From positions 186,001 through 250,000 of the forward strand of contig NZ_NIDE01000002.1 of NCBI RefSeq assembly GCF_002197845.1: DNA of 64,000 bases, read 5' to 3'. A program made the translations under genes and the position numbers. This DNA is from Fimbriiglobus ruber. Its GTDB lineage: Bacteria; Planctomycetota; Planctomycetia; Gemmatales; Gemmataceae. Shown one piece after another: positions 63,101 to 64,000 of the stretch. The notes beneath the pieces are model-generated. The model did not search any database and was not told the origin of the DNA. It saw only the letters and a list, made by a program, of their open reading frames with translations. Within the stretch, counting starts at the first letter, position 1, and every line of letters begins with the position of its first letter.

Positions 63101-63925
63101 TTACTTCGCGGTCGGGACGCTCAGGCGGACGCGGGCGGACATGCCCGGGCTGATGAGCCCGTTGGGGTTCTCGCACCTGGCCCGGACATGGATCGTGCCG
63201 GTCCGCGGGTTGACCGCCGTGTCCACGAACGTCACCTCGGCCGGGTGGGGGAACCCGGTTTCGTCGGACAGGCCGACTTCCACGGTCAATTTCTTCGGCT
63301 TGTCGAGCCCGTCACGACGGAAGTGGAGCAGGTCGTGTTCGCTCACGTAGAACACGACCGCCAACTGCTCGGCGTCGACGATCGTGACCAGCGGCCGAAC
63401 CTCGTCGGCGACGAGCAGGCCGCCCAGGGTCGAGGTCAACCGCCCGACCCGGCCGCCCGACGGGGCCGTGAGCCGTGTCCACGACAGGTTCAATTGGGCC
63501 AGAGTCATGTCGGCTTTGGCCGCCTCGAGTTCGGCGGTGGTCACGTCCGCGGCCACCTGCGCCACGGCGACGTCGTTCGCCGACTTCACTTTATTCGCGG
63601 CCAGGTTCTTGGCCTGGTCCAAGGTGATCGTGGCCGTCTTGGTTTTCGCGATCGCCGCTTCGACGTGGGCCTTGGCCCGGTCCAGTTTAGCCTGGTACGG
63701 TCGCGGGTCGATTTCGGCGATCACGTCGCCCGCCCGGACGACACTCCCTTCCGCAACTGGAATCCGGGTCAGATATCCGGTCACGAGCGGCCGGATTGAC
63801 ACGGCGTCGGCTTCGAACCGGCCGTCGAACACGAATTCCTTCTTGGACGAATCGGCCTTCGGCGGATCGTCTGCCCGTATCGTGGAGCAAGCCAGTACGA
63901 CCAGGAACACGGTAGCGTAACGCAT
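63101..63925 (-). CDS. RND efflux periplasmic adaptor (HlyD/MexA-like)
   Basis: 274 residues. Signal peptide (YATVFLVVLACSTIRA), then barrel-sandwich/lipoyl motif SIRPLVTGYLTRIPVAEGSV and VRAGDVIAEIDPRPYQAKLD, a helical hairpin (AKAHVEAAIAKTKTATITLD), then WTRLTAPSGGRVGRLTSTLG and the beta-barrel part. Shorter than MexA but with all modules. ATG 63925 is chosen because the upstream frame is poor. The pump gene expected downstream is outside or not evident in the window. Confidence 0.85.
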   Translation of the reverse strand: MRYATVFLVVLACSTIRADDPPKADSSKKEFVFDGRFEADAVSIRPLVTGYLTRIPVAEGSVVRAGDVIAEIDPRPYQAKLDRAKAHVEAAIAKTKTATITLDQAKNLAANKVKSANDVAVAQVAADVTTAELEAAKADMTLAQLNLSWTRLTAPSGGRVGRLTSTLGGLLVADEVRPLVTIVDAEQLAVVFYVSEHDLLHFRRDGLDKPKKLTVEVGLSDETGFPHPAEVTFVDTAVNPRTGTIHVRARCENPNGLISPGMSARVRLSVPTAK

Positions 63926-64000
63926 AAGACACCCCGGGAGCAGAGACAGACGGACGGCCCCAGTATCCGGCCGCGGCCGAAGTGTGTCCAGCTTCATGTT

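Overview
The window is GC-rich bacterial DNA that reads as a Gemmata-type planctomycete (family Gemmataceae). The evidence is the protein families present: several DUF1559 pseudopilin-like secreted proteins, a DUF1501 protein, a PVC-type heme c dehydrogenase, TIGR02996/LRR proteins, a secreted FG-GAP protein with the LEDRxxPA N-terminal motif, and many long intergenic palindromes. I found no rRNA or tRNA gene and no CRISPR array. The genus is an inference.

Layout. 0-3.6 kb: 2-hydroxyacid dehydrogenase, a paired tandem repeat, and three minus-strand genes (HEAT-like, stand-alone ClpN, SMI1/KNR4). 3.8-7.8 kb: a minus-strand fatty-acid operon rpmF-plsX-fabD-acpP-fabF. 8-14.7 kb: HIT hydrolase, a frameshifted dGTPase, PIN-TRAM membrane protein, TPR protein, CDF transporter, cyclase, alpha/beta hydrolase. 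14.7-16.4 kb: dnaJ-rnpA-yidD on the minus strand, then an FtsX-type permease. 18.6-22.2 kb: a minus-strand secreted group (DUF1559, DUF1573, anchored protein, Cys-rich small protein). 23-28.4 kb: moaD-moaE-moaA, two LRR proteins, lysS. 28.8-35 kb: DUF4337-like protein, methyltransferase, ComEA-like HhH protein, two small unknowns, miaB, a conserved unknown. 35.4-42.2 kb: frameshifted DUF1559 protein, two lipoproteins, DUF1501, zinc-ribbon protein, ABC-2 permease, GT87-like membrane protein. 42.3-47.4 kb: accessory region with an HTH protein, three nuclease-like genes (PD-(D/E)XK-like, Shedu-like, HNH) and an IS remnant. 47.5-54.5 kb: ECF sigma/anti-sigma pair, a second ECF sigma, a large secreted repeat protein, a ferritin-like protein with unusual helix order, a DUF1559-like protein. 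54.9-60.1 kb: PVC cytochrome/dehydrogenase and M28 peptidase. 60.2-62.0 kb: an AT-richer AAA ATPase + TOPRIM pair that looks like an anti-phage module. 62-64 kb: beta-propeller protein and RND/HlyD adaptor.

How it fits together. Housekeeping blocks (lipid synthesis, translation, Moco synthesis, tRNA modification) are interleaved with secreted and envelope proteins typical of the group and with two accessory loci carrying probable defence genes. Two families of long inverted repeats and one 81-82 bp tandem repeat sit between genes, sometimes supplying the last codons and stop of a gene. Four separate apparent single-base losses break three otherwise intact genes; this pattern suggests sequence or assembly error at least as much as true pseudogenes.
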